Part shown: positions 26,736 through 38,005 of the stretch, in pieces | How the letters are laid out: the number at the start of each line of letters is the position of its first letter | Position numbering within the stretch: the stretch's first letter is position 1 | Assembly (NCBI GenBank): GCA_030523645.1 | Contig: JAUNIB010000006.1 | Span: 1 to 64,000, forward strand | DNA length: 64,000 nt | Reading direction: 5' to 3' | From: Selenomonadaceae bacterium | GTDB taxonomy: Bacteria > Bacillota > Negativicutes > Selenomonadales > Selenomonadaceae | Made by a program: the position numbers and the translations under genes | Notes under the pieces: model-generated | Database searches by the model: none | What the model was told of the DNA's origin: nothing | The model's input: the letters and a program-made list of their open reading frames with translations, nothing else

Positions 26736-28145
26736 TTACAGGGAGATGGTCAGCCGGGGGACTGCATTTCCGCCGGTGGCGGAAGTCATGGCAGCGTCAC
26801 GTGCTTCCTTCAGAGAAATCTGATTGTAGAGGCAGGCCTCTACGGGGGAGATTTTTTTCAGCCGGGTGGCGGATTCCTGGTAGAATACCAGCGAGCCGTC
26901 GGTATTGTAGATGGTCTCGGACAGGGAGAGCCGGAGGACATTCTCCCGGTCGAGGGAGGTGCGGTCTGCATTGACTGACTCAACGATAATGAACTTGGCA
27001 CCCATCCGCTTGGCGGAGGCGATGCTTTGTGCTACAGTCTCCTGCTGGTCGAGGGTGAAGACTGCGCCGGGATACATCCGGCGAAGGGAATCGGTAAGAG
27101 CCTCATCCATATAGAGCTGGTCAGCGGCCAGCTTGTTGTCGAGATTGAAGGAGATAGGCGCTACATAAATTTTTGTGTCGCCTTCCTTTACCTGAGGAGC
27201 AGGGTAGGTGGCAGCCTTGTCAAAGAAAATGTGAAGGGCAGAGTCGAGATAAGTGGTCATTTCATGAGTAGAAGTGTCGATAGTCTTAGACGCAGTCCAA
27301 ACCTTCTTCTCGCCGTACTGCACGTAGTCATCCGGAGCTTTGTTCAGCAGATTTGATATGGCATCGGTTCGCATGGTGATGCGAGTGAGCGGGAGCCGGT
27401 GGAGGTAATAGCTGCCAAAGGTTACATTGCCTACCGGGGGAGCGCCGAAGGTAACGACCTCCAGCTGCTCTCTGGGGACAGAGAGATTCAGCAGCCGGGC
27501 GCCGAGGATGGTAGCGAGGGCACCGCTGTCGCCGTGGCCGACGATGGAGAGCTTCATATTAGGATTTTGTTTCAGCTCATCAGCCAGCTGATGTCCGACG
27601 ATGTTTCCGTTTGCATCCGGAGAGAAGAAGAAGGAGGTGACCCTCAGGTCGAAGCCGTGATGAACTTTCGGCTCGATTATCTTGCGCTGGGCGGTGGAGG
27701 TTGCTGCCTCGGCGAAAGGATTGCCGCCTTCGAAGAAGACGGGGGCCAGCTCGCTGAGATTTGCGGAGCTGCTGAGGGTGGGAGTGCCGCGCATCACGAT
27801 TATTTTGTTGGTGATGACACCGTTATCGTCTTTGGCCGTGATGATGTTGTACTCGGCATTGCCCTTGGGAGAGTCCAGCTGTACAGAGGATACATCGTAT
27901 CCCATCGTCTGCAGAGTATGGCGGGCTGCTTCGCCGATGTGGTCATCTCTGGAGACCAGAGCGGCCCATGCGTAAAGAGTGTGGGAGCGAATCTCGGCAA
28001 TCTCCGGCAGCATGTCGTCGGCAGCAGCGGCGGCACAGACCGGGGTGAAGACAGCAGGCGCAGGAGTGAGAGTAGAAAGACCGACGGCGCAGCAAAGGGC
28101 GACGCCGGTACGAAGAAGTCCGGATGTGAATTTTGTTTTGCTCAT
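26736..28145 (-). CDS. Secreted lipase-class-3-like protein lacking the usual nucleophile
   Basis: 469 residues with a signal peptide (about 1-41). The middle resembles class 3 lipases: IIVMRGT (oxyanion segment), VHHGFDLRVTS, and IVGHGDSGALATILGARLL where active enzymes have GHSLGGALA. The serine nucleophile position is glycine (GHGDSG, 203-208), and a serine lies two residues on. The C-terminal ~150 residues contain a second region (TVAQSIASAKRMGAKFIIVE onward) of unknown fold. Probably exported; a binding or structural role, or a displaced catalytic centre, are both possible. Confidence 0.75.
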   Translation of the reverse strand: MSKTKFTSGLLRTGVALCCAVGLSTLTPAPAVFTPVCAAAAADDMLPEIAEIRSHTLYAWAALVSRDDHIGEAARHTLQTMGYDVSSVQLDSPKGNAEYNIITAKDDNGVITNKIIVMRGTPTLSSSANLSELAPVFFEGGNPFAEAATSTAQRKIIEPKVHHGFDLRVTSFFFSPDANGNIVGHQLADELKQNPNMKLSIVGHGDSGALATILGARLLNLSVPREQLEVVTFGAPPVGNVTFGSYYLHRLPLTRITMRTDAISNLLNKAPDDYVQYGEKKVWTASKTIDTSTHEMTTYLDSALHIFFDKAATYPAPQVKEGDTKIYVAPISFNLDNKLAADQLYMDEALTDSLRRMYPGAVFTLDQQETVAQSIASAKRMGAKFIIVESVNADRTSLDRENVLRLSLSETIYNTDGSLVFYQESATRLKKISPVEACLYNQISLKEARDAAMTSATGGNAVPRLTISL

Positions 28146-28536
28146 AGCAAACCTCCGAATAGGATATTGTAATGAAGAAAATTTTTCGCTTTCTTACATT
28201 ATATTATATATGACAAAATTTTTACAGAGTCGGAAAATTTTTTTATCGCTGCGGCGTGAAATTCAGAAATTTTTCCTGATAAGCGGCAGCTGCGGGGGAA
28301 AGCTTTCGTTTATGGCGGAGATGATATACTGTCATTGAGAATGAGTAGGAAATTAATCGCATAAGGCATAGGATAAAATACCCAAATAATTTATAGATGA
28401 TTTGTATACATAGTGGAGAGGGGTAAAAACAGTCATAACAAAGCCTAAATCGCAGAAAATGTGTGATAAATATTGACGATTTTCTTGATATGAAACACGT
28501 GGGGCTGTGTAAACACAAAACCGCATAAAATAGGTG
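28146..28536. other. AT-rich intergenic region between divergent genes
   Basis: The left part carries the minus-strand promoter of the lipase-like gene: TGTAAA (complement of 28221-28226), a 17-bp spacer and TATAAT (complement of 28198-28203), with a second overlapping TATAAT. The right part has a TGTGT-aa-ACACA palindrome (28506-28517) 19 bp before the ribosomal promoter. I see no gene and no rpoBC. Confidence 0.5.
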
Positions 28537-28565
28537 TTGACATGGTATATTGCCGATGATATTAT
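28537..28565 (+). promoter_or_regulatory. Promoter of the str ribosomal operon
   Basis: A consensus TTGACA (28537-28542), a 17-bp spacer and TATTAT (28560-28565), 52 bp before the L7Ae-like gene. This is the clearest sigma-70-type promoter in the window. Confidence 0.88.
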
Positions 28566-28617
28566 ATGGAAGTGCCTGATTTCGGGCGCTAGGTATGTCC
28601 AAATGGGAGTGAGTCAG

Positions 28618-28863
28618 ATGACGCCGGAGTCAATCGTTGATGCGCCGCATGTTACCGGGATAAAGCAGGTAACGAAAGCAGTGCAGAGAGATGAAGTGAA
28701 GCAGGTTTTCATAGCTTCCGACGCCGATGAGCGGGTTACCCGCCAGCTCAGAACTCTCTGCCGTGAGAAGTCCATTGAAGCCGATACCCGGCTGACCATG
28801 GAGGAACTCGGCAAAGCCTGCCTCATAGAGGTCGGCTCGGCAGCTGTAGCAGTCCTCAAGTGA
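28618..28863 (+). CDS. L7Ae/L30e-family ribosomal protein (YbxF-like)
   Basis: 81 residues. VFIASDADERVTRQLRTLC and the ending VEVGSAAVAVLK-like tail (IEVGSAAVAVLK) fit the small bacterial L7Ae-like proteins such as YbxF, which bind kink-turn RNA. ATG 28618 is chosen for GGGAGTGAG upstream. In Firmicutes this gene usually sits between rpoC and rpsL; here it opens the transcript. Confidence 0.85.
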   Translation: MTPESIVDAPHVTGIKQVTKAVQRDEVKQVFIASDADERVTRQLRTLCREKSIEADTRLTMEELGKACLIEVGSAAVAVLK

Positions 28864-28891
28864 GGAAATCCGAGACAGTATCAATCAGGTA

Positions 28892-28931
28892 AAAACCGAG
28901 GAGCCTATGATGCTTCAAGCTCAGCGGTTTT
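28892..28931 (+). other. Hairpin before rpsL
   Basis: AAAACCG (28892-28898) pairs with CGGTTTT (28925-28931), followed by AATAAAAATT. Weak as a terminator; could be a leader for autoregulation by a ribosomal protein. Confidence 0.4.
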
Positions 28932-28973
28932 AATAAAAATTAAATTCTCAATGTGCAGGAAGGAGGTGCATGT

Positions 28974-29357
28974 ATGCCTACAATTAACCAGTTGGTTCGT
29001 AAAAGCAGACAGAGCATGCAGGAAAAATCGACGGCCCCGGCGCTGAAGGAATGCCCGCAGAAGCGCGGCGTTTGCACTCGCGTTTACACCACCACCCCGA
29101 AGAAGCCGAACTCCGCTCTTCGTAAGGTTGCCCGTGTCCGTCTGACCAATAGTATTGAAGTCACTGCCTACATCCCGGGTATTGGCCACAATCTTCAGGA
29201 GCATAGCGTTGTTCTTATCCGTGGCGGTCGTGTAAAGGACCTGCCGGGCGTTCGTTACCACATCATCCGTGGTTCTCTCGATACCGCCGGCGTATCCGAT
29301 CGCGGTCAGTCCCGTTCTAAGTACGGTGCTAAGAAAGCTAAAGCAAAGAAGAAGTAA
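28974..29357 (+). CDS. rpsL: 30S ribosomal protein S12
   Basis: 127 residues. [12 protein letters not shown] at the N terminus and the decoding-site loop [19 protein letters not shown] with the conserved lysines. ATG 28974 follows AAGGAGG; upstream in-frame codons overlap that site. Part of the decoding centre of the small subunit and the usual site of streptomycin-resistance changes. rpsG follows at 36 bp. Confidence 0.97.
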   Translation: MPTINQLVRKSRQSMQEKSTAPALKECPQKRGVCTRVYTTTPKKPNSALRKVARVRLTNSIEVTAYIPGIGHNLQEHSVVLIRGGRVKDLPGVRYHIIRGSLDTAGVSDRGQSRSKYGAKKAKAKKK

Positions 29358-29392
29358 TTTGCCCCTGAAATTATGGTCAAGGAGGGACTTAA

Positions 29393-29863
<471 letters not shown>

Positions 29864-29893
29864 TTTTTTAGATATAGAGAAGGAGCGAAAAAA

Positions 29894-31966
29894 GTGGCCA
29901 GAGAGTTTTCACTTGAAAAAACTCGTAATATCGGTATCATGGCTCACATCGATGCCGGTAAGACGACCACCACTGAGCGTATTCTCTTCTACACCGGCAA
30001 GACCCACAAAATCGGTGAGGTTCATGAAGGTGCTGCTACCATGGACTGGATGGTTCAGGAGCAGGAGCGCGGTATCACCATTACCTCCGCTGCTACTACC
30101 TGCCACTGGAAAGGTCATCGTATCAACATCATCGACACACCGGGCCACGTGGACTTCACTGTAGAAGTTGAGCGCTCCCTGCGCGTTCTGGACGGTTCTG
30201 TTGCAGTCCTGACTGCTCGCGGCGGCGTTGAGCCCCAGACTGAAACCGTTTGGCGCCAGGCTGAGAAATACAGCGTTCCCCGTATGGCTTACGTCAACAA
30301 GATGGATGCCACCGGCGCTGATTTCTTCAATGTTATAAAGATGATGCGCGAGCGTCTCCATGCTAACCCGGTTCCCATCCAGATTCCTATCGGCGCTGAG
30401 GATACCTTCGTAGGTATCGTCGACCTGATTAAGATGGATGCCATCATCTATGAAGATGATCTCGGCAAGGTAAGCGAAGAAGTTGCTATCCCGGATGATC
30501 TCAAGGAGATCGCCGAAGAGTGGCACGAGAAGATGCTCGAAGCTGTCGCCGAGTCCGACGACGAGCTCATGGAGAAATACCTCGGCGGTGAGGAAATCAC
30601 CGAAGCTGAGATCAAGAAGGCAATCCGCAAGGCTACCATCGCCTGCCAGATGTGCCCGGTCACCTGCGGTTCTTCCTACCGCAACAAGGGCGTACAGCCG
30701 ATGCTGGATGCAGTCATTGACTACATGCCGGCTCCGACCGATATCGCAGCTATCAAGGGTGTTGATCCTGAAACCGGCGAAGAAGACCATCGTCCTTCCA
30801 GCGACGAGGAGCCGTTCTCCGCTCTCGCATTCAAGATTATGGCTGACCCGTATGTTGGTAAGCTCGCATTCTTCCGCGTATACTCCGGTACCCTGGAAGC
30901 AGGCTCCTATGTATACAACGCTACCAAGAAGCGCAAAGAGCGTATCGGCCGTATCCTCCAGATGCACGCTAACAACCGTCAGGAAATCGACAAGGTTTAT
31001 GCCGGTGATATCGCTGCAGCTGTTGGCCTGAAGGACACCACCACCGGTGATACCCTCTGCCTTGAAGATAAGCCTATCATCCTCGAGTCCATGGTATTCC
31101 CGGATCCGGTTATTTCCGTAGCCGTTGAGCCGAAGACCACTGATGACCAGGAGAAGATGGGCGTTGCTCTCCAGCGCCTGGCTGAAGAAGATCCGACCTT
31201 CCGCGTCCATACCGATGCAGAAACCGGTCAGACCATCATCAGCGGTATGGGTGAGCTTCACCTTCAGATCATCGTTGACCGTATGCTCCGCGAGTTCAAG
31301 GTTGACTGCGTAGTCGGCAACCCGCAGGTAGCATATCGCGAGACCATCCGCAAGACTGTCGAGGCCGAAGGCAAGTTCGTCCGTCAGTCCGGTGGTCACG
31401 GTCAGTACGGTCACTGCTGGCTCAAGCTCGAGCCGCAGGAGCCGGGCGCAGGCTTCTCCTTCGAGAACAAGGTCGTCGGCGGTGCAATTCCTAAGGAATT
31501 CATCAACCCGATCGAAGCCGGCGTTAAGCAGGCTATGGAGACCGGTGTTGTTGCCGGTTATCCGGTAGTAGACGTAAAGGTTACCGTTTATGACGGTTCC
31601 TTCCACGAAGTCGACTCCTCCGAAGCAGCATTCAAGATTGCCGGTTCCATGGCATTCAAGGAAGGTGCTAAGAAGGCCGGCGCAGTTCTCCTCGAGCCTT
31701 ATGTAAAGGTTGAGGTCACTGTTCCGGAAGAGTACATGGGCGACGTAATCGGCGACATCAACAGCCGCCGCGGCCGCATCGAGAGCATGGAACCGCGCAA
31801 CGGTGTCCAGGTTATCAACGGCTTCGTTCCTCTGGCTGAAATGTTCGGCTACTCCACCGACCTGCGTTCCAAGACTCAGGGCCGCGGCAACTACTCCATG
31901 GAAGTCGCCTACTACGACGAAGTTCCGAAGAACGTTGCTGACGAAATCGTTTCCAAGCGGGGCTAA
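29894..31966 (+). CDS. fusA: Elongation factor G
   Basis: 690 residues. GTPase motifs [15 protein letters not shown] (G1), DTPGHVDF (G3) and NKMD (G4), then domains II-V, including [14 protein letters not shown] and the C-terminal [22 protein letters not shown]. Moves tRNAs and mRNA after peptide transfer. Starts with GTG after AAGGAGCG. Part of the rpsL-rpsG-fusA-tuf order. Confidence 0.97.
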   Translation: MAREFSLEKTRNIGIMAHIDAGKTTTTERILFYTGKTHKIGEVHEGAATMDWMVQEQERGITITSAATTCHWKGHRINIIDTPGHVDFTVEVERSLRVLDGSVAVLTARGGVEPQTETVWRQAEKYSVPRMAYVNKMDATGADFFNVIKMMRERLHANPVPIQIPIGAEDTFVGIVDLIKMDAIIYEDDLGKVSEEVAIPDDLKEIAEEWHEKMLEAVAESDDELMEKYLGGEEITEAEIKKAIRKATIACQMCPVTCGSSYRNKGVQPMLDAVIDYMPAPTDIAAIKGVDPETGEEDHRPSSDEEPFSALAFKIMADPYVGKLAFFRVYSGTLEAGSYVYNATKKRKERIGRILQMHANNRQEIDKVYAGDIAAAVGLKDTTTGDTLCLEDKPIILESMVFPDPVISVAVEPKTTDDQEKMGVALQRLAEEDPTFRVHTDAETGQTIISGMGELHLQIIVDRMLREFKVDCVVGNPQVAYRETIRKTVEAEGKFVRQSGGHGQYGHCWLKLEPQEPGAGFSFENKVVGGAIPKEFINPIEAGVKQAMETGVVAGYPVVDVKVTVYDGSFHEVDSSEAAFKIAGSMAFKEGAKKAGAVLLEPYVKVEVTVPEEYMGDVIGDINSRRGRIESMEPRNGVQVINGFVPLAEMFGYSTDLRSKTQGRGNYSMEVAYYDEVPKNVADEIVSKRG

Positions 31967-32019
31967 TAACCTCATTCATATAAAAGTAAAGTAAATAGTA
32001 TTAAGGAGGAAAAATCCAA

Positions 32020-33210
32020 ATGGCTAAACAGAAGTTTGAGCGTAACAAGCCGCACGTAAACATTGGCACCATCGGCCACGTTGACCACGGCAAAACCACC
32101 CTCACCGCCGCTATCACCAAGGTTCTCGCTGAAAAGGGCGGCGCTGATTTCATGGATTACAACATGATCGATAAGGCTCCGGAAGAGCGTGAGCGCGGCA
32201 TCACCATCAACACCGCACACGTTGAGTATGAGACCGAAGCTCGTCACTATGCACACGTTGACTGCCCGGGCCATGCTGACTATGTAAAGAACATGATCAC
32301 CGGTGCTGCTCAGATGGACGGCGCTATCCTCGTTGTTTCCGCTGCTGACGGCCCGATGCCCCAGACCCGTGAGCACATCCTGCTCGCTCGTCAGGTAGGC
32401 GTTCCTGCTATCGTAGTATTCCTCAACAAAGTCGACATGGTCGATGACGAAGAGCTCCTCGAGCTCGTAGAGATGGAAGTTCGCGACCTCCTCAGCGAGT
32501 ACGAGTTCCCCGGCGATGAGATCCCTGTTGTTGCAGGCTCCGCTCTGAAGGCTCTCGAAGGCGACAAGGACTTCGCTGCTAAGATTGAAGAGCTCATGGC
32601 TCAGGTTGATGCTTACATCCCGACCCCGGTTCGTGACACTGACAAGCCGTTCCTGATGCCGGTCGAGGACGTTATGACCATCACCGGTCGTGGTACTGTT
32701 GCTACCGGCCGTGTAGAGCGTGGCGTTCTGAAGATGGGCGACGTTGTTGAAATCGTCGGCATGGAAGAAGAGCCCAAGTCCACCACCGTTACCGGTATCG
32801 AAATGTTCCGCAAGACCATGGACGAGTGCGTTGCCGGTGATAACGTTGGTACCCTCCTCCGCGGTATCGACCGTACTGAAATCCAGCGCGGCCAGGTTCT
32901 CGCAAAGCCGGGTTCCATTCATCCGCACACCAAGTTCAAGGCTCAGGTTTATGTACTGACCAAGGAAGAAGGCGGTCGTCATACCCCGTTCTTCACCAAC
33001 TATCGTCCCCAGTTCTACTTCCGTACCACCGACGTTACCGGTGTAATCCGTCTGCCGGAAGGCACCGAGATGGTTATGCCTGGCGATAACATCGAGATGG
33101 ATGCAGAGCTCATCACCCCGATCGCTATCGAGAAGGGTCTCCGCTTCGCTATCCGCGAGGGTGGCCACACTGTCGGCGCCGGCAAGGTTATCGACATCGT
33201 TGAGGCTTAA
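32020..33210 (+). CDS. tuf: Elongation factor Tu
   Basis: 396 residues. GTPase motifs [27 protein letters not shown] and NKVDMVDD, plus domains II and III ending in VIDIVEA. Delivers aminoacyl-tRNA to the ribosome. AAGGAGG precedes the ATG. It is the only tuf copy in the window. Confidence 0.98.
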   Translation: MAKQKFERNKPHVNIGTIGHVDHGKTTLTAAITKVLAEKGGADFMDYNMIDKAPEERERGITINTAHVEYETEARHYAHVDCPGHADYVKNMITGAAQMDGAILVVSAADGPMPQTREHILLARQVGVPAIVVFLNKVDMVDDEELLELVEMEVRDLLSEYEFPGDEIPVVAGSALKALEGDKDFAAKIEELMAQVDAYIPTPVRDTDKPFLMPVEDVMTITGRGTVATGRVERGVLKMGDVVEIVGMEEEPKSTTVTGIEMFRKTMDECVAGDNVGTLLRGIDRTEIQRGQVLAKPGSIHPHTKFKAQVYVLTKEEGGRHTPFFTNYRPQFYFRTTDVTGVIRLPEGTEMVMPGDNIEMDAELITPIAIEKGLRFAIREGGHTVGAGKVIDIVEA

Positions 33211-33237
33211 TCGCTGATATAAATTTGCCTTAGATGA

Positions 33238-33265
33238 GGGCGGCCGTAACAAGCCGCCCTTAAAT
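33238..33265 (+). terminator. Hairpin after tuf, weak terminator
   Basis: GGGCGGC (33238-33244) pairs with GCCGCCC (33253-33259), followed by TTAAAT. The short T run suggests partial termination between the str and S10 operons. Confidence 0.5.
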
Positions 33266-33290
33266 AAGGAATTGGGTTACCTGCGATGAG

Positions 33291-33320
33291 GTGTCAGATG
33301 GCTCGGTACTCTACTATAAT
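33291..33320 (+). promoter_or_regulatory. Candidate S10 operon promoter
   Basis: GTGTCA (33291-33296), an 18-bp spacer and TATAAT (33315-33320), 68 bp before rpsJ. A leader hairpin CCGGAT-cgta-ATCCGG (33353-33368) lies between it and the ribosome-binding site. Confidence 0.6.
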
Positions 33321-33388
33321 TCCGGTATCGAGGGAACTGGCACTGAGTATGTCCGGATCGTAATCCGGGCGATAAGGAGGAAAAGACA

Positions 33389-33700
33389 TTGTCCAAACAG
33401 AAGAAGATCAGAATCCGTTTGAAGGCTTATGACCACAAAGCACTGGATCAGAGTGCTGCAAAGATCGTCGAGACTGCTACCCGCACCGGCGCTCAGGTCT
33501 CCGGCCCGATTCCCCTCCCGACGGAGAAGAACATTTACACCATTCTCCGCAGCCCTCATGTTAACAAAGATTCCCGCGAGCAGTTCGAGATGCGCACTCA
33601 CAAGCGTCTCATCGACATCCTCGAGCCCAGCAACAAGACTGTTGATGCTGTTATGCACCTGGATCTCCCGGCGGGCGTTGACATCGAGATCAAACTGTAA
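33389..33700 (+). CDS. rpsJ: 30S ribosomal protein S10
   Basis: 103 residues, standard. [17 protein letters not shown] near the start and the loop [33 protein letters not shown] start 7 nt after AAGGAGG. First gene of the S10 operon; also the NusE antitermination factor. Confidence 0.97.
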   Translation: MSKQKKIRIRLKAYDHKALDQSAAKIVETATRTGAQVSGPIPLPTEKNIYTILRSPHVNKDSREQFEMRTHKRLIDILEPSNKTVDAVMHLDLPAGVDIEIKL

Positions 33701-33714
33701 GAGGAGGTGGAATA

Positions 33715-34395
33715 ATGGCTAAAGCAATTTTAGGCAGAAAGCTGGGCATGACCCAGATCTTTACCGAGGAAGGCAAGCTCATCCCGGTAACGGTCGTCGA
33801 GTCCGGCAACAACATCGTCATCCGTAACAAGACCGTAGAGAGCGACGGCTACAATGCTGTACAGATCGGCTTCGGCGATGTTAAGGAAAACAAAGTAAAC
33901 AAGCCGCTGAAGGGTCAGTTTGAAAAGGCCGGCGTAAAGCCCGTCAAGTTCATCCGTGAGATCCGTCAGGCAGCTGCCAGCGATTACAAAACCGGTGATG
34001 TCATCGGTGTTGATATATTTGAAGAGGGTGACTTCGTAGATGTCACCGGAACCAGCCGCGGTCACGGCTTCGCCGGTACCGTAAAGCGTCACGGCTTCGC
34101 TCGTGGACCTATGGGCCATGGTTCCAAGTCCCATCGTGAGCCCGGTTCCACCGGTGCTATGATTTCCGGTCACGGCGGCCGCGTCCTGAAGGGCAAGCGC
34201 CTCCCGGGTCATATGGGCGGCGTCAAGACTACCGTACAGCGTCTCTTCGTTGTCCGCGTAGATGCAGAGCGCAACATCATCCTCATTAAGGGTTCCATCC
34301 CGGGACCGAAGAAGGGCTTCGTAGTCGTTAAAGAGACTAAGATCCCCAACAAGCGTACCGCAAAGATTAAAGCTCAGCTCGCTGAGAAAAAATAA
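33715..34395 (+). CDS. rplC: 50S ribosomal protein L3
   Basis: 226 residues, somewhat longer than the ~209 of many homologues because of a Lys-rich C-terminal tail. GRKLGMTQIFTEEG start and the central extension RGPMGHGSKSHREPGSTG that reaches the peptidyl-transferase area. GAGGTGG upstream of the ATG. Confidence 0.96.
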   Translation: MAKAILGRKLGMTQIFTEEGKLIPVTVVESGNNIVIRNKTVESDGYNAVQIGFGDVKENKVNKPLKGQFEKAGVKPVKFIREIRQAAASDYKTGDVIGVDIFEEGDFVDVTGTSRGHGFAGTVKRHGFARGPMGHGSKSHREPGSTGAMISGHGGRVLKGKRLPGHMGGVKTTVQRLFVVRVDAERNIILIKGSIPGPKKGFVVVKETKIPNKRTAKIKAQLAEKK

Positions 34396-34418
34396 TTGGA
34401 AGGAGGATTTGCTAGATT

Positions 34419-35045
34419 ATGCCAAAAGTAGCAGTTTATGATATCGCTCACAATCAGGTTGGCGAAATCGAATTGAATAACGAAATTTTCGGCGTGGAAG
34501 TGAACGGCGCCCTCCTTCATCAGGCCGTCGTAATGCAGCTGGCCAGCCAGCGCCTCGGCACCCATGCCACCAAGACTCGCGCAATGGTTCGCGGCGGCGG
34601 CCGTAAGCCCTGGCGTCAGAAAGGCACCGGCCACGCTCGCAGCGGTTCCTCCCGCAGCCCGCTGTGGAAAGGTGGCGGAGTTGTCTTCGGACCCCATCCG
34701 CGTTCCTATGCATTCAGCATGCCCCGCAAGCAGCGTCGTCTGGCCATCAAGTGCGCTCTGAGCGACAAGGTCAACGAAGCCAGCATCTTCGTCCTCGACA
34801 GCTTCGTCATGGACGAGTACAAGACCAAGACCATCGTGAAGCTCCTCTCCGACTTCGGTGTCGAGGAAAAGAGCCTCATCATCACCGCAGCTGATGACTC
34901 CGACAAGATCGAGCGTTCCTGCGGTAATATCCCGGGCGTTAAGGCCATCACCAACGAAGGCCTCAATGTCTACGACATTATGAACAGCGGCAAGCTCTTC
35001 ATCACCAAAGACGCTATCGCCAAGATTGAGGAGGTACTCGCATAA
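34419..35045 (+). CDS. rplD: 50S ribosomal protein L4
   Basis: 208 residues. The exit-tunnel loop [20 protein letters not shown] is intact. In enterobacteria L4 represses its own S10 operon through the leader; whether that applies here is unknown. The stop overlaps the rplW start by one base. Confidence 0.96.
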   Translation: MPKVAVYDIAHNQVGEIELNNEIFGVEVNGALLHQAVVMQLASQRLGTHATKTRAMVRGGGRKPWRQKGTGHARSGSSRSPLWKGGGVVFGPHPRSYAFSMPRKQRRLAIKCALSDKVNEASIFVLDSFVMDEYKTKTIVKLLSDFGVEEKSLIITAADDSDKIERSCGNIPGVKAITNEGLNVYDIMNSGKLFITKDAIAKIEEVLA

Positions 35046-35326
35046 TGGATGCACGCGATGTAATCATTCGACCCCTCATCACCGAGAAATCCACGATGAT
35101 GATTGAGGAAGGCAAGTACACCTTCGTAGTCGACAAGAAAGCCGCTAAAGATGAAATCAAAGCAGCTGTTGAGAGCATCTTCAATGTAAAGGTTGTCTCC
35201 GTCAACACTGTTAACTGCATCGGCAAAACCCGCCGGATGGGCCGCAACGTCGGCAAGCGTCCGGACTACAAGAAGGCCATCGTTCGTCTCGCCGCCGGTG
35301 AGACCATCGAGTTCTTCCAGGCCTAA
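35045..35326 (+). CDS. rplW: 50S ribosomal protein L23
   Basis: 93 residues. [28 protein letters not shown] is the family N terminus, followed by [23 protein letters not shown]. It lies at the tunnel exit, where trigger factor and SRP dock. Translationally coupled to rplD. Confidence 0.96.
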   Translation: MDARDVIIRPLITEKSTMMIEEGKYTFVVDKKAAKDEIKAAVESIFNVKVVSVNTVNCIGKTRRMGRNVGKRPDYKKAIVRLAAGETIEFFQA

Positions 35327-35351
35327 TCTACTGAAAAGGAGGTAAGCGAAA

Positions 35352-36182
35352 TTGGCAATTAAAAGCTTTAAACCGTATTCCGCCGGTCGTCGTTTCATGA
35401 CCGTCGCTTCTTTCGACGAGATCACTACAAACAAGCCGGAAAAATCCTTGCTTGAGCCTCTCAAGCAGCACGGCGGCCGCAATCAGCAGGGTCGCCTCAC
35501 CGTACGCCATCAGGGCGGCGGCCACAAGCGCCGTTATCGTATCATCGACTTCAAGCGTATGAAGGATGATATGGCTGCAACCGTAATGACCATCGAGTAT
35601 GATCCGAACCGCAGCGCCCGCATCGCTCTCGTTCAGTATGAGGACGGGGAGAAACGCTACATCATCGCTCCGAATGGTATCAAGGTAGGGGACAAGGTTT
35701 ACTCCGGTCCTGAGTCCGACATTAAGCCGGGCAACTGCCTGCCGCTGGTAAACATCCCGGTTGGTACCATGATTCACTGCGTAGAGATCAAGATCGGCAA
35801 GGGCGCACAGCTCGTTCGCTCCGCCGGTGCCAGCGCTCAGCTCATGGCTAAGGATGGCGACTATGCCCTCCTCCGTATGCCGTCCGGTGAGCTCCGCAAG
35901 ATCCACATCAACTGCCGCGCCGTAATCGGTGAGGTAGGCAACCTCGAGCACGAGAACATCACCATCGGTAAAGCAGGCCGCTCCCGCTGGCTCGGCATTC
36001 GCCCGGCTAACCGCGGTGTTGCGATGAACCCGATTGACCATCCGCATGGCGGTGGTGAGGGCCGTAGCCCTGTCGGCCGCAAGCATCCTGTTACCAAGTG
36101 GGGCAAATGCGCCATGGGTACCAAGACTCGCCACAAGAAGCCGTCTGATAAGTTCATCGTCAAGCGTCGCAACCAGAAGTAA
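35352..36182 (+). CDS. rplB: 50S ribosomal protein L2
   Basis: 276 residues. Family marks: [23 protein letters not shown] and [23 protein letters not shown], with the conserved histidine near the peptidyl-transferase centre. TTG start 9 nt after AAGGAGG. Confidence 0.97.
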   Translation: MAIKSFKPYSAGRRFMTVASFDEITTNKPEKSLLEPLKQHGGRNQQGRLTVRHQGGGHKRRYRIIDFKRMKDDMAATVMTIEYDPNRSARIALVQYEDGEKRYIIAPNGIKVGDKVYSGPESDIKPGNCLPLVNIPVGTMIHCVEIKIGKGAQLVRSAGASAQLMAKDGDYALLRMPSGELRKIHINCRAVIGEVGNLEHENITIGKAGRSRWLGIRPANRGVAMNPIDHPHGGGEGRSPVGRKHPVTKWGKCAMGTKTRHKKPSDKFIVKRRNQK

Positions 36183-36233
36183 TTTATTAGCCGCCGGGTA
36201 GCCACGCTATCGGACGAAAGGAGGAAATACCCC

Positions 36234-36515
36234 TTGTCAAGGTCTATTAAGAAAGGCCCTTTCGTAGAAGAAAGCCTTATGAAAAAAATCACGGCTCTGA
36301 ACGAGGCTAACGATAAGAAGGTCGTAAAGACCTGGTCCCGCAGCTCCACTATTCTGCCGGACTTCGTAAGCCACACCATCGCCGTTCACGACGGTCGCAA
36401 GCATGTTCCCGTCTATATCACTGAAGACATGGTCGGCCATAAGCTCGGTGAGTTTGCCCCGACCCGCACTTACAAAGGCCACGCCGGTAACGAAAAGAAA
36501 ACCGGTCTGCGCTGA
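36234..36515 (+). CDS. rpsS: 30S ribosomal protein S19
   Basis: 93 residues. [18 protein letters not shown] start and [43 protein letters not shown] core (in two blocks). TTG start after AAAGGAGG. Sits on the 30S head with S13. Confidence 0.97.
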   Translation: MSRSIKKGPFVEESLMKKITALNEANDKKVVKTWSRSSTILPDFVSHTIAVHDGRKHVPVYITEDMVGHKLGEFAPTRTYKGHAGNEKKTGLR

Positions 36516-36535
36516 TTCTGAAAGGAGAATCAATT

Positions 36536-36868
36536 GTGGAAGCAAAAGCAGTAGCTAAATATGTCCGCATTGCTCCGCGCAAAGTACGGGTTGTCATGGA
36601 TCTCATCCGTGGAAAGAACGTTGCCGAAGCATTTGCGATCCTGAAGTTCACTCCGAAGGCCGGTGCCGCAGTTATCGAAAAGGTACTGAAGTCCGCCGTT
36701 GCCAACGCTGAGAACAACTTCGACATGAATGTCGATAAACTCTATATCTCCCAGGCCCTCGTTGACCAGGGACCGACTCTCAAGCGTATCCATCCCCGTT
36801 CCCGCGGTCAGGCGTTCCGGATTCTGAAGAGAACCAGCCACGTCACTGTCTGCGTAGACGAAAGATAA
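36536..36868 (+). CDS. rplV: 50S ribosomal protein L22
   Basis: 110 residues. [23 protein letters not shown] start and the tunnel beta-hairpin [23 protein letters not shown] start after AAAGGAG. Contributes to the exit-tunnel constriction with L4. Confidence 0.97.
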   Translation: MEAKAVAKYVRIAPRKVRVVMDLIRGKNVAEAFAILKFTPKAGAAVIEKVLKSAVANAENNFDMNVDKLYISQALVDQGPTLKRIHPRSRGQAFRILKRTSHVTVCVDER

Positions 36869-36884
36869 GAAGGAGGGAAACGCA

Positions 36885-37559
36885 TTGGGTCAGAAAGTAA
36901 ATCCGCATGGCATGCGAATCGGCATCGTCAAGACTTGGGATGCTAACTGGTATGCCGACAAACAGGAATATGTAGACAACCTGCATGAGGACATCAAGAT
37001 CCGCAAGTACCTCATGGAGGATCTCTTAAAGGAAGACAGCGTCTCCAAAGTAGAGACCGAGCGCTCCAAGAACCGCCTGAAGATCACCATCCACACCGCA
37101 AAGCCGGGCATGGTAATCGGTCGCGGCGGTGCCGGTATCGAAGACATCCGCAAGGGTCTCAAGGCTTATACCGACAAGCGCGTTGATATCAACATCCAGG
37201 AAATCAAGAAGCCGAACCTCGACTCCAACCTCGTTGCTGCAAGCATCGCTGAGCAGCTCGAGCGCCGCATTGCTTTCCGCCGTGCCATGAAGTCCAGTGT
37301 AGGCCGCACCATGCGCGAAGGTGCTAAGGGCATCAAGATTATGGTCAGCGGTCGTCTCGGCGGCGCTGAAATTGCCCGCAGCGAATCCTATCGCGAAGGC
37401 AGCATTCCTCTTCATACTCTCCGTGCCGACATCGACTACGGCTTTGCCGAAGCCAACACCACCTACGGCCGCATCGGCGTAAAGGTTTGGATCTTCAAGG
37501 GCGAAGTTCTGCCGGAGAAAAAGAAACCGGCACAGAAGCCTGAAAGGAGCGAAGCCTAA
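36885..37559 (+). CDS. rpsC: 30S ribosomal protein S3
   Basis: 224 residues. [23 protein letters not shown] start, a KH domain ([17 protein letters not shown]) and [17 protein letters not shown] near the end. TTG start after AAGGAGGG. The stop overlaps the rplP ATG. Confidence 0.97.
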   Translation: MGQKVNPHGMRIGIVKTWDANWYADKQEYVDNLHEDIKIRKYLMEDLLKEDSVSKVETERSKNRLKITIHTAKPGMVIGRGGAGIEDIRKGLKAYTDKRVDINIQEIKKPNLDSNLVAASIAEQLERRIAFRRAMKSSVGRTMREGAKGIKIMVSGRLGGAEIARSESYREGSIPLHTLRADIDYGFAEANTTYGRIGVKVWIFKGEVLPEKKKPAQKPERSEA

Positions 37560-38005
37560 TGTTACTGCCAAAACGCGTTAAATACCGCAAGCAGTTCCGC
37601 GGTCGCATGAAGGGTGCTGCACATCGCGGCAACACCATCAGCCATGGTGACTTCGGTCTTGTAGCTCTCGAGCCGGCTTGGGTAACCAACCGTCAGATCG
37701 AGGCTGCTCGTATCGCTATGACCCGCTACATCAAGCGTGGCGGTCAGGTATGGATTAAAGTATTCCCGGATAAGCCTGTAACTGCTAAGCCGGCCGAGAC
37801 CCGCATGGGTTCCGGTAAGGGTTCTCCGGAGTACTGGGTAGCTGTAGTAAAGCCGGGCCGCATCATGTTTGAAATGGGCGGCGTAAGCGAAGAAGTTGCT
37901 AAGGAAGCTATGCGCCTTGCAGCTCACAAGCTCCCCATCAAGACTAAGTTTGTCACCCGTAGAGACTTCGAGGAAACAGAGGGCGGTGAAGTAAATGAAG
38001 GTTAA
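37559..38005 (+). CDS. rplP: 50S ribosomal protein L16
   Basis: 148 residues. [19 protein letters not shown] start and [21 protein letters not shown] core. Slightly longer C terminus than usual (ending [11 protein letters not shown]). Lies by the A-site tRNA elbow. It overlaps rpmC by 11 bases. Confidence 0.97.
   Translation: MLLPKRVKYRKQFRGRMKGAAHRGNTISHGDFGLVALEPAWVTNRQIEAARIAMTRYIKRGGQVWIKVFPDKPVTAKPAETRMGSGKGSPEYWVAVVKPGRIMFEMGGVSEEVAKEAMRLAAHKLPIKTKFVTRRDFEETEGGEVNEG

Noticed and set aside
27399-28172. 257-codon frame antisense to the lipase-like gene
   Set aside because: The minus-strand protein has a signal peptide, ribosome-binding site and promoter; this frame has none.
29909-31975. 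688-codon open frame antisense to fusA
   Set aside because: It mirrors fusA codon by codon on the other strand, a known by-product of GC-biased codon use; no start signal and fusA is certain.
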